NCBI GenBank assembly: GCA_965370555.1
Contig: CBDUVB010000077.1
Location: forward strand, 1 to 5,578
DNA from: JAJOKK01 sp965370555
GTDB taxonomy: Bacteria; Bipolaricaulota; Bipolaricaulia; UBA7950; UBA9294
DNA: 5,578 nt
Reading direction: 5' to 3'
The notes beneath the pieces were generated by a model. The model made no database searches. It was not told where the DNA came from and worked only from the letters and a program-made list of their open reading frames with translations. Shown here in pieces: positions 1-5,150 of the stretch (the stretch's first letter is position 1; each line of letters begins with the position of its first letter). The position numbers were made by a program, and so were the translations under genes.

Positions 1-22
1 GCAGTCTCTTCTATCGCTCTAT

Positions 23-1147
23 CTACAGGAGACTCATCCCAATCGTAAACTTGACGTCCTGACTCCACTCTAGGAAATAGGGCTCATGTCCAAATTGGAA
101 TCCCAAGGTAATGTTCGCCCCCTCGACCGGAGTCAGAACGAGATCGAACTTCAGGTTGTGCTTGTCTGTCGCGGTGCCGTTCCAGGTCTCCCGTGAGAAG
201 GAGTATTTAGACGAGAGGCTCACAACATTACTGATAAAATAATCGTAACACGCGGTGATCTCAATCTGATTTGTACGGAGAAAATCGTAGGTTCCAGAGA
301 AGACTCCTTTGATGAGGAACTGTGCCTGCGGAGTGGTGGTGAACGCATAGTTGAACGCGGCAGTAGCCAAAAGGTCGTTCGACCTTCCCATCGGATCCAG
401 GATCTCATACCCGATACCCACGTTGATACTCCCCCCACAGTAGCGAGTGTAATCTTTGTCCTCGACGATCTGCGCCATCTCGTACACATCGAGCGCGTCG
501 AGTTGATCGAGCTCACTCGTACTCGGCCCCTCGATGATCTGCTGAAGAGATCTCAGAAGGGCGGTCATCGAATCATAGGTGTCGATGTTATCGATCTCGT
601 AGGCGAGAGATTTCAGGACGGTTTGATCCAGGTGCGCGGAGATGCTCCCCTTTTCATAAAGATGCGCATCGATCTTGATCGCCTTGGCGAGAGGAGTAAC
701 ATCGGTGAACCGACCGTACCCAATTCCAAGCTTCACGAACAGACCGATCGTCTCATAGGAGGAGGCGCTCCTCGCGCTGACACCGGCGATCCCAAAGTAG
801 GGGGCATCTGTGGTGAAATACCTCCTAAGGTTCCCCCCCCCGGTGACGAGAAAGGACGAGAGGGTCAAGGTGGAGATATTCATGTCGTTGCTCATGGTAA
901 TATCGAACCCAAAGTCTGGGGAATCGTAGAGCCGGTCATAGCCGATGTGAAGTTCCCCTTCGCTGACATCCTGTTCGCTAAGGCCATAGGGATCGTTGTA
1001 ATAATGGTAGGAGAAGCCGATATCAAGGTCGGAGATATTCGTATTAAAGGACTGATAATCACAGAGCGGGACCGTCCCCATTCCCACTAGCGCTACCACG
1101 AGAAGAAGAACGCCAAAAAGAAAAGACGATTTAATCAGACGCACCAT
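23..1147 (-). CDS. Exported beta-barrel-like outer-membrane protein, unrecognised family
   Basis: The 374-residue protein begins with a Sec-type signal sequence: basic residues R3 and K6, then a hydrophobic core at about residues 9-23. No lipobox precedes C29, so it is not an obvious lipoprotein. The rest is rich in short alternating polar/hydrophobic, aromatic and glycine-containing stretches (about 41-50, 65-70, 95-101, 135-146, 240-248, 262-270, 275-289, 294-318, 331-339, 345-353, 364-374), as expected for membrane beta-strands. A helical, acidic stretch at about 150-233 interrupts the strands. The chain ends in VKFTIGMSLL, a strand-like tail without the usual terminal Phe. The ATG at 1147 is preceded by a strong GAGGTGAT ribosome-binding site. 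I infer an outer-membrane porin-like or surface role but cannot name the family or a substrate. A secreted soluble beta-rich protein is the alternative. The gene stands alone, separated from its upstream neighbour by a long repeat-filled gap. Confidence 0.75.
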   Translation of the reverse strand: MVRLIKSSFLFGVLLLVVALVGMGTVPLCDYQSFNTNISDLDIGFSYHYYNDPYGLSEQDVSEGELHIGYDRLYDSPDFGFDITMSNDMNISTLTLSSFLVTGGGNLRRYFTTDAPYFGIAGVSARSASSYETIGLFVKLGIGYGRFTDVTPLAKAIKIDAHLYEKGSISAHLDQTVLKSLAYEIDNIDTYDSMTALLRSLQQIIEGPSTSELDQLDALDVYEMAQIVEDKDYTRYCGGSINVGIGYEILDPMGRSNDLLATAAFNYAFTTTPQAQFLIKGVFSGTYDFLRTNQIEITACYDYFISNVVSLSSKYSFSRETWNGTATDKHNLKFDLVLTPVEGANITLGFQFGHEPYFLEWSQDVKFTIGMSLL

Positions 1148-1164
1148 CGATCACCTCTATCCAA

Positions 1165-1193
1165 ACGATACGCCGCTCTGGAGGAAAGAACAA
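1165..1193 (-). promoter_or_regulatory. Candidate sigma-70 promoter of the barrel-like gene
   Basis: On the minus strand a TTGTTC box (1193-1188) is followed after 17 bases by TATCGT (1170-1165). Each hexamer matches the consensus only partly, but the spacing is ideal and the position, about 20 bases before the ATG at 1147, suits the gene. The leader would carry the GAGGTGAT ribosome-binding site at about 1157-1150. Confidence 0.35.
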
Positions 1194-1350
1194 CCGAATC
1201 CTTCCCCTGTTCGAGTGCGCGATGTCCGTCTTAACGGAAGCTGTTGCGCAACCCCCTTTTTCTGACTCTTTGTCGTTTCGCCTGGGTAACTAAAGAGAAA
1301 GGGTGAAGTGATAAGACTCTCGCCGAAGAGCAAAAAGGGGGAGACTCGGG

Positions 1351-1369
1351 GACACGGAGACGCGAAGAG
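1351..1369. repeat. Degenerate 8-nt tandem repeat, first cassette
   Basis: Two units, GACACGGA (1351-1358) and GACGCGAA (1359-1366), followed by GAG. They are a degraded version of the GACGCAGA units at 1536-1551 and occupy the corresponding position ahead of the hairpin block. Confidence 0.5.
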
Positions 1370-1387
1370 TGAAAACTAATATTCCTG

Positions 1388-1466
1388 AGCGATCTTGGTG
1401 TCGCGACACCTTGGCATCTTGAGTGAGTGCAATGAACGGGCGAGAGGAAAAGCTTGTGCCTCTCGC
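1388..1466. repeat. Direct repeat, copy A
   Basis: The 57 bp at 1410-1466 match 1604-1660 with three substitutions that I can count. Similarity extends leftward through AGCGATCTTGG (1388-1398), but this copy carries 16 extra bases relative to copy B. The right end forms a perfect inverted repeat, GCGAGAGG (1440-1447) and CCTCTCGC (1459-1466), around an 11-base loop containing AAGCTT. No T-tract follows on the plus strand, so it is not a standard terminator. Confidence 0.85.
1397..1410. repeat. Perfect 14-bp palindrome inside copy A
   Basis: GGTGTCGCGACACC is its own reverse complement. It arises from an 11-base insert (1399-1409) flanked by the direct repeat CTTGG (1394-1398 and 1410-1414), and it is absent from copy B. 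Confidence 0.8.
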
Positions 1467-1530
1467 GAAGTCGCGAAACAGTAATGCGTAATGAGTGAAG
1501 GGTGATGAGAAAGAGCAAGAGCATTTTCTC

Positions 1531-1554
1531 GCAAAGACGCAGAGACGCAGAGAA
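1531..1554. repeat. 8-nt tandem repeat, second cassette
   Basis: Three consecutive 8-mers: GCAAAGAC, GCAGAGAC and GCAGAGAA. The purine bias is strong on the plus strand. The period of eight means it does not encode a simple repeated peptide, which argues against protein coding. Confidence 0.75.
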
Positions 1555-1597
1555 CAGCAGGAAGAGGGGAAAAGAACAAGGATCAAAGGCATGTCTT

Positions 1598-1660
1598 AGC
1601 GATCTTGGCGTCTTGAGTGAGTGTAACGAACGGGCGAGAGGAAAAGCTTGTGCCTCTCGC
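1598..1660. repeat. Direct repeat, copy B
   Basis: This is the second copy of the block at 1388-1466. It lacks the 16-base palindromic insert, reading GATCTTGGCGTCTTGAG continuously. It keeps the hairpin arms GCGAGAGG (1634-1641) and CCTCTCGC (1653-1660) and an identical 11-base loop. Differences from copy A in the shared 57 bp lie left of the hairpin, so the hairpin is the best conserved part. Confidence 0.85.
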
Positions 1661-1681
1661 AGAGGTACAGAATTGTTTCAC

Positions 1682-1708
1682 CACGAAAGACACGAAGAGC
1701 ACGAAGGA
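1682..1708. repeat. 9-nt tandem repeat (CACGAA array)
   Basis: Three 9-mers: CACGAAAGA, CACGAAGAG and CACGAAGGA, running into a purine-rich GGAGGATGAAG. This motif is distinct from the 8-nt repeats to its left. From memory, similar CACGAA strings recur in intergenic DNA of unrelated environmental bacteria. Confidence 0.75.
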
Positions 1709-1773
1709 GGAGGATGAAGCGCTTGATCCCGCTCTTAAGATTAGTAACAGTGAAGTTCATCAGGAGTCTGGGT

Positions 1774-2250
1774 CTAAGTGTATTTGTCGGCGACCGACGA
1801 GGCGGCGTAGGCCTGTGGTTTGATACGAACGGCGAACCCACTTCCGATGATCATCCCCACTACCTCATCGATCAGCGTCTTAGTGGGTCCGTTCTTCCCG
1901 ATGTCGACGTGGATCTCCAGGTTGAACTGGAGGAGAGAATCGGCGGAGAGCCCCTTCATCACACGCTGGGCGAGCTCGAAGGAGAGCCATGCTTCGCGCC
2001 AGATCCGCTGTCGCAATGAGGGGATCTTCTTCTCTATACGGCGTGTCCAGAAGTAGCGCCCCCCCTTCCCAATCTTGTGGAGGACGATCGCACTGACGAG
2101 GTCGACCTTCTCCCCGCTCACAGAAGAATCGGTCCCGATGAGGATTGCGTAACGCGCCTTCTGATCCTCTTTCATCTCCTTGATGAGGTTCTCAATGACC
2201 TCATCGAAGGAGAGCGCACCGATATGTGGATTGTAGAATCGCTCGCTCAT
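1774..2250 (-). CDS. YkuK/DUF458 family RNase H-like protein
   Basis: The 158-residue protein matches my memory of the YkuK (DUF458) family, predicted RNase H-fold proteins of unproven function. Family-like features are the GTDS motif at 39-42 (D41), a strand with HVDIG at 114-118 (D116), and a C-terminal KPQAYAASSVADKYT at 144-158 (D155). These acidic residues could form a metal-binding site, but activity is inferred. The length is close to the family's usual size and the protein has no signal or membrane segment, so it should be cytoplasmic. I chose the ATG at 2250. The open frame extends 40 codons further into the kinase gene, but that part is arginine-rich shadow sequence, and a promoter sits immediately before 2250. 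No Shine-Dalgarno sequence precedes the ATG, which fits a leaderless mRNA. The gene is 32 bases downstream of the kinase and may also receive read-through from that operon. Confidence 0.85.
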   Translation of the reverse strand: MSERFYNPHIGALSFDEVIENLIKEMKEDQKARYAILIGTDSSVSGEKVDLVSAIVLHKIGKGGRYFWTRRIEKKIPSLRQRIWREAWLSFELAQRVMKGLSADSLLQFNLEIHVDIGKNGPTKTLIDEVVGMIIGSGFAVRIKPQAYAASSVADKYT

Positions 2251-2257
2251 TGCTGTT

Positions 2258-2286
2258 ATTTTATAGGGGAAGGAAGCCTTGTTCAA
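2258..2286 (-). promoter_or_regulatory. Promoter of the YkuK-like gene, predicted leaderless transcript
   Basis: On the minus strand TTGAAC (2286-2281) is followed after 17 bases by TAAAAT (2263-2258), seven bases before the ATG at 2250. The overlapping TATAAA (2265-2260) is an alternative -10 with a 15-base spacer. Initiation would fall at or within a few bases of the start codon. The -35 box overlaps the kinase stop codon (TGA at 2285-2283). Confidence 0.55.
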
Positions 2287-3662
2287 GAGATCGGCAGGAG
2301 AATCGTAAATCGTGCTCCGCCGCCCTCGGCGTTCTCCGCTCGAATCATTCCTCCGTGCGCCTCTACCCACTGCTTGGCAATCGCCAGGCCGAGACCGCTC
2401 CCCCCGGAGGCACGAGTCCTCGCCCGATCTCCGCGATAGAATCTCTCAAAGAGGTGGGGAAGGTCCTTTGGTGGAATTCCTGGACCGGTGTCGGTAACTC
2501 GCACCTCGACCATCTTGTCCCCGTGCACGACTTCGACGTGGACTTCCCCTTCCTCCGGAGTGAAACGGACCGCGTTGCTTAACAGGTTCGCCAGGACCTG
2601 CCGAATCCTTTTAGGGTCGAGAGTCACTGCGGGGAGTTCCTTTGCAGATGTAAACGATAACTGTGGCCCGCCCTCCAAGGAGGAATTCACCGTTTCCACT
2701 ACCTGGCTCACCAAGGCAACGAGATCGGTCGATTCTTTGTCCAGCCGAAGCTCTCCTGCCTCGGCCAGTGCCAGATCGCGCAGGTCGTCGATCAGGTGTC
2801 CCAGGTGGAGCGTCTCCTCGTAGATCGGGGCGATCGTCTTTGCGTTGGGGGTATAGATCCCGTCGAGGATCGCCTCGATGTTTCCCTGGATGATTGTCAC
2901 CGGTGTACGCAACTCATGGGCGATGTCTGCGGTCATCGTCTGGCGGATCGTCTCCGAGCGCTGCAGGTTCTCGATCATACGGTTGAACGATTCTCCCAGG
3001 CGGCCAAACTCATCCCGCGCCCTGAGCGCCACCCGCTGGGAGAGATCGCCATGCGCGATCCGATCCGTGGCACGAGTGAGGAGGCGGAGAGGGGAGAGCA
3101 CCTGGGAGATGAGGAAGCTGGCCAGTAGGAGGGCCACTCCAGAGGCAATTCCCCCTCCGAGGAGGGCCGATCGTTTCGCCGAGGCGAGGAAGGCCTCCTC
3201 TTCCGGCCCGAGAAGAGGATCCTCGACAGCGAGGAAGAGGGTCCCAATCCGGCGCTGCTCATCATCCACAATCTTGATTCCTGCCGCGATCTCCTCCGCT
3301 GAAAGGGTCGTTCCCACCCGATCCTCTCCCCTGCAGACTATGACCCGCCCGTTCTCATCGGCGAGGGAGAAGCATCCCCCGATGAGTGACGTGTGGCGCA
3401 CGATCATCTGGTTGTTGATCAGAACCGTGTACTGGGTGGCGAGTAACTTCTCGACCCCTGCCCAGGCTCCTGTACGGATGCGATACTCGGCGAGCAACCC
3501 GCACACCTGTTCCGCCGTCTGTTCAGTGTTCTGTTTGCGATAGGCCGAGAAGCCAGAGGTGATGGTCCGCGCCGTCAGGAAGTATACGAGAGCTACGGCG
3601 ATGAGGATAACGATGAAAAACGAGAGCCCCAGCTTGAGGGCAAACGGAAATTGCCGCTTCAT
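2283..3662 (-). CDS. Membrane sensor histidine kinase (BaeS-like, HAMP-HisKA-HATPase)
   Basis: The 459-residue kinase should phosphorylate the regulator encoded just upstream. TM1 lies at about 9-30 and TM2 at about 165-189, enclosing an extracytoplasmic sensor of about 135 residues. HAMP covers about 187-238. The H-box, DIAHELRTP, holds the phospho-acceptor H249. The N-box has N359 and N363 (NLLSNAVRFTP), the G1 box is DTGPGIP at 391-397, the F-box is LFERFY at 404-409, and the G2 box is GGSGLGL at 420-426. All key catalytic residues are present. The sensor has C97 and C110, which could form a disulfide or bind a ligand; C54 is also there. I chose the ATG at 3662, one base after the regulator's stop (TGATATG), over an upstream in-frame ATG at 3695, because it gives a normal N-terminus ahead of TM1 and suggests coupled translation. 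BaeS is the closest type I recognise; the signal is unknown. Confidence 0.93.
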   Translation of the reverse strand: MKRQFPFALKLGLSFFIVILIAVALVYFLTARTITSGFSAYRKQNTEQTAEQVCGLLAEYRIRTGAWAGVEKLLATQYTVLINNQMIVRHTSLIGGCFSLADENGRVIVCRGEDRVGTTLSAEEIAAGIKIVDDEQRRIGTLFLAVEDPLLGPEEEAFLASAKRSALLGGGIASGVALLLASFLISQVLSPLRLLTRATDRIAHGDLSQRVALRARDEFGRLGESFNRMIENLQRSETIRQTMTADIAHELRTPVTIIQGNIEAILDGIYTPNAKTIAPIYEETLHLGHLIDDLRDLALAEAGELRLDKESTDLVALVSQVVETVNSSLEGGPQLSFTSAKELPAVTLDPKRIRQVLANLLSNAVRFTPEEGEVHVEVVHGDKMVEVRVTDTGPGIPPKDLPHLFERFYRGDRARTRASGGSGLGLAIAKQWVEAHGGMIRAENAEGGGARFTILLPIS

Positions 3663-3663
3663 A

Positions 3664-4347
3664 TCAGCGTTCCCTGGTAAAGCGGTACCCCACACCGTGC
3701 ACAGTAAGAAGATAATGTGGCTCCTTGGGGTCCTCCTCTATCTTCCGACGCAGGTTCTTGACGTGGGTATCGATCGTCCGTGCGAATGCGTCGTAGGTGT
3801 AGCCCTGCACCTCCCGCAAGAGCTGCAACCGGGTGAAGACCTGTCCAGGATGGTGTGCCAGAAAGGCAAGAAGATCGAATTCGGTTGGGGTCAATTCGAT
3901 CTCCACCCCGTTCACCTTGACCTCACGCGTCTTCAGGTCGATATCGAGCCCTCCACTCACGATCCGTTCTGCCGTTCCTGTGTCCCCATCGATTCGTCGG
4001 AGTACCGCGCGAACTCGCGCAACGAGCTCCCGCGGGCTGAACGGTTTGACCACGTAATCATCGGCACCTAGTTCCAAACCCACGACCCGGTCTGCCTCCG
4101 ATGCCTTGGCGGTGAGCATGATGATCGGTACGTTGGAGGTGGCTCTGATCTTCTTTGTCACCTCTATCCCGCTCAAGCGGGGGAGCATCAGGTCGAGCAC
4201 GATCAGGTCGGGCCCCTTCTCCTCGAATGCACGCAGGGCCTCCTCTCCGTCGCTCGCGGTGTAGGTCTTGAATCCCTCTTGATCGAGGTAGGCCTTCACC
4301 GTCTGCACGATCATTTTTTCATCGTCGACGATCAGAATCCGTTTCAT
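3664..4347 (-). CDS. OmpR/PhoB-family response regulator
   Basis: The 227-residue protein has a standard receiver domain (about 1-118): acidic pocket D8-D9, phosphorylation site D52 (IVLDLMLP), switch residue T79 and conserved K101 in VVKPFSP. A winged-helix DNA-binding domain follows (about 128-226). Its recognition helix is at about 188-203 (ARTIDTHVKNLRRKI) and its wing is HGVGYRFT. Length and architecture are typical and complete. It is the partner of the kinase that follows after one base, so phosphate should pass from H249 of the kinase to D52 here. Target genes cannot be deduced, since I see no clear tandem regulator-binding repeats upstream. The ATG at 4347 gives the canonical MKRILIVDDE start. 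A short GAGG lies only four bases before the ATG, inside a predicted near-leaderless transcript. Confidence 0.95.
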   Translation of the reverse strand: MKRILIVDDEKMIVQTVKAYLDQEGFKTYTASDGEEALRAFEEKGPDLIVLDLMLPRLSGIEVTKKIRATSNVPIIMLTAKASEADRVVGLELGADDYVVKPFSPRELVARVRAVLRRIDGDTGTAERIVSGGLDIDLKTREVKVNGVEIELTPTEFDLLAFLAHHPGQVFTRLQLLREVQGYTYDAFARTIDTHVKNLRRKIEEDPKEPHYLLTVHGVGYRFTRER

Positions 4348-4355
4348 CGCACCTC

Positions 4356-4384
4356 ATTATAGGGAAAAGTCGCTCTTCGATCAG
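4356..4384 (-). promoter_or_regulatory. Promoter of the two-component operon, -10 next to the start codon
   Basis: A perfect TATAAT (4361-4356, minus strand) lies eight bases before the ATG at 4347. The hexamer 17 bases upstream is CTGATC (4384-4379), a weak -35. Transcription would start about one to three bases from the ATG, giving a leaderless or nearly leaderless mRNA. GAGGTG (4355-4350) between the -10 and the ATG would then lie at the extreme 5' end or outside the transcript. Confidence 0.5.
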
Positions 4385-4671
4385 CAGGAAGCCCAAGGCA
4401 GCCGTCAACCAGATCCTGTGCGTCTCTTACTCCACCGGTATACCTGAGTTCACCTTTAGGAAAGCCAAGGCGGCAAACGTGTTTTCACTACTTCCTTCTG
4501 GGGAAAGAGTGTAGTTCGCCCTTGTGGAGAGGATGTGAGGAAACCGTGAATATCCTGTGGAAGGAAGGCTGGGGGGAACATAAATCCCCGTGTCTTCGCG
4601 CACCTGTGGTGAAAGCTTCTGTTGGGCCTCCGGCCTTGCTCCGCAACGCGTAAGGAGAACGGGGGTTATGC
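4385..4671. other. Intergenic stretch without a supported gene
   Basis: Between the regulator promoter and the end of feoA I find no convincing gene. A minus-strand open frame crosses it, but it starts inside and upstream of feoA and shadows it in another frame. Visible structure includes three imperfect CCTTSTGG-type units on the plus strand (4494-4514, 4520-4540 and 4554-4572, the first two 26 bp apart), a possible hairpin GGCC-TCC-GGCC at about 4625-4635, and GGGG/CCCC arms around 4572-4589. Plus-strand translation through the units is broken by stop codons. It could be a degraded repeat or an uncharacterised RNA, and neither can be shown from this sequence. Confidence 0.4.
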
Positions 4672-4692
4672 GACCCTCTAAGCGGGTCTTTT
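4672..4692 (+). terminator. Weak terminator-like hairpin on the plus strand over the end of feoA
   Basis: On the plus strand GACCC (4672-4676) and GGGTC (4684-4688) form a 5-bp stem with a 7-base loop, followed by TTTT (4689-4692). It overlaps the feoA stop codon in antisense. The stem and T-tract are short, and no plus-strand gene ends here. On the minus strand no T-tract follows the hairpin, so it is not a typical feoA terminator. Confidence 0.2.
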
Positions 4693-4914
4693 CAGAGGCT
4701 CGACGAGGATCCTGCGTGCTACCCCGCGGCCGAGGGCGAGCCGGATTCCATGCACCTCGATCAGGAACGGGCCACGGAATGCTCCCGATCCGGCTACGAC
4801 GACGGTATCCCCAGAGTGAATTCCCATCTGCGCTAAGTTGCTTTGGAGACGCCTTCCTCCGTGTACTGTGATAATGCGTGCACGTTCGCCGAGGTTCAAC
4901 TGATCCAGGGTCAT
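4678..4914 (-). CDS. feoA: FeoA-family small SH3-like protein
   Basis: The 78-residue product has the hallmarks of FeoA: the opening MTLDQLNLGERARIITV, the central NLAQMGIHSGDTVVV (about 26-40), a G/P-rich turn, then IEVHGIRLALGRGVARRILVE (in the pattern rG..lALr...A..I.V, about 52-72). FeoA is a small cytosolic protein that supports the FeoB ferrous iron transporter in the inner membrane; similar domains also occur at the end of DtxR-type regulators. No helix-turn-helix is present here, so it is a stand-alone FeoA. An in-frame ATG lies 19 codons upstream at 4971, but the ATG at 4914 has AAAGGA six bases before it and begins exactly where the family does. No feoB follows on this strand, so it is an orphan within the window. 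The gene diverges from the LolA-like gene. Confidence 0.88.
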   Translation of the reverse strand: MTLDQLNLGERARIITVHGGRRLQSNLAQMGIHSGDTVVVAGSGAFRGPFLIEVHGIRLALGRGVARRILVEPLKRPA

Positions 4915-4954
4915 TGGTCGTCCTTTGTAGCCGGTGTGGAGCGGCCCCTCTTTC

Positions 4955-4971
4955 TTGCAATCTATTCGCAA
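4955..4971 (-). promoter_or_regulatory. Candidate operator just downstream of the feoA promoter
   Basis: The minus strand reads TTGCGAATAGATTGCAA, an imperfect dyad with arms TTGCnA and TnGCAA. Together with a further TTGCG just upstream it gives three TTGC motifs spaced 10 and 11 bases apart, on one face of the helix. The site lies at about +5 to +21 from the predicted start, a classic repressor position. It does not match the textbook Fur or DtxR boxes, so the regulator is unknown. Confidence 0.3.
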
Positions 4972-4982
4972 TTACGCGCAAG

Positions 4983-5011
4983 ACTATACCCCTCGATCCC
5001 TTCCTTGTCAA
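4983..5011 (-). promoter_or_regulatory. Strong sigma-70 promoter of feoA
   Basis: On the minus strand a perfect TTGACA (5011-5006) is followed by exactly 17 bases and TATAGT (4988-4983), one mismatch from consensus. Transcription should start near 4976, leaving a leader of about 60 bases with AAAGGA before the ATG at 4914. This is the best promoter in the window. Confidence 0.8.
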
Positions 5012-5083
5012 GAGGAAAAACTGCGAGAGATCTTCATTTTTCGGGAGTTACGTCCTGCTCGCTGGCGAGACCAGAGAGTGGTG

Positions 5084-5110
5084 AACCCGTTTTCCTGGTT
5101 GTAGTATACT
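5084..5110 (+). promoter_or_regulatory. Candidate promoter of the LolA-like gene
   Basis: TATACT (5105-5110) is a good -10 box, 40 bases before the ATG at 5151. No good -35 is present (GTGAAC at 5081-5086 with an 18-base spacer is the best). An inverted repeat AACC-N9-GGTT (5084-5100) sits immediately upstream of the -10, and a CTCGC-TG-GCGAG dyad lies at 5058-5069; both could bind a regulator. The ribosome-binding site is AAGGTGG (5134-5140). Confidence 0.4.
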
Positions 5111-5150
5111 TAGAAAAGGAACGATCCAAAATCAAGGTGGGGTGAAAAGA

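Larger units (their letters stand above)
1296..1715. repeat. Mosaic intergenic repeat region (two diverged copies of a ~200-bp cassette)
   Basis: This fills most of the 626-base gap between the YkuK-like gene and the barrel gene. Motifs recur in the same order about 185-210 bases apart: a GGGTGA-type motif (1301 and 1500), an 8-nt periodic purine-rich stretch (1351 and 1531), then a conserved block starting AGCGATCTTGG (1388 and 1598) and ending in a hairpin (1440-1466 and 1634-1660). After the second copy comes a 9-nt periodic CACGAA array (1682-1708). Short open frames here read like LCVSASLREN or TTKDTKSTKEE. From memory, such low-complexity peptides are common spurious calls in environmental bacterial genomes, so I treat this as non-coding. 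Whether it is transcribed or mobile cannot be told from one locus. Confidence 0.75.

Noticed and set aside
503..1090. Plus-strand open frame of 195 codons inside the barrel gene
   Set aside because: It is the antisense shadow of the barrel gene, which has a signal peptide, a ribosome-binding site and a strand pattern in its own frame.
1440..1466. Intrinsic terminator at the repeat hairpin
   Set aside because: The stem is good but no T-tract follows on the plus strand, and on the minus strand the hairpin is followed by mixed sequence.
1351..1708. CRISPR array
   Set aside because: Repeats occur only twice at irregular distances, the spacers are themselves related, and no cas gene is present.
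1290..1841. Several short open frames on both strands in the repeat region
   Set aside because: They follow 8- and 9-nt repeats, are low-complexity, lack ribosome-binding sites and overlap each other or the end of the YkuK-like gene.
2251..2370. 40-codon N-terminal extension of the YkuK-like protein
   Set aside because: It overlaps the kinase catalytic region, is Arg/Ser-rich, and would span the promoter at 2258-2286; the family match begins at the internal Met.
4379..4430. SRP RNA-like string (GGAAGCCCAAGGCAGCC)
   Set aside because: It slightly resembles the 4.5S RNA apical loop region, but the invariant GGTCAGG...CGGAAGG core and pairing arms are absent.
4427..5011. Long minus-strand open frame (194 codons) overlapping feoA
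   Set aside because: It reads feoA in a different frame, is rich in Arg, Pro and Ser without any domain pattern, and begins at the feoA -35 region. FeoA's family match is decisive for the other frame.
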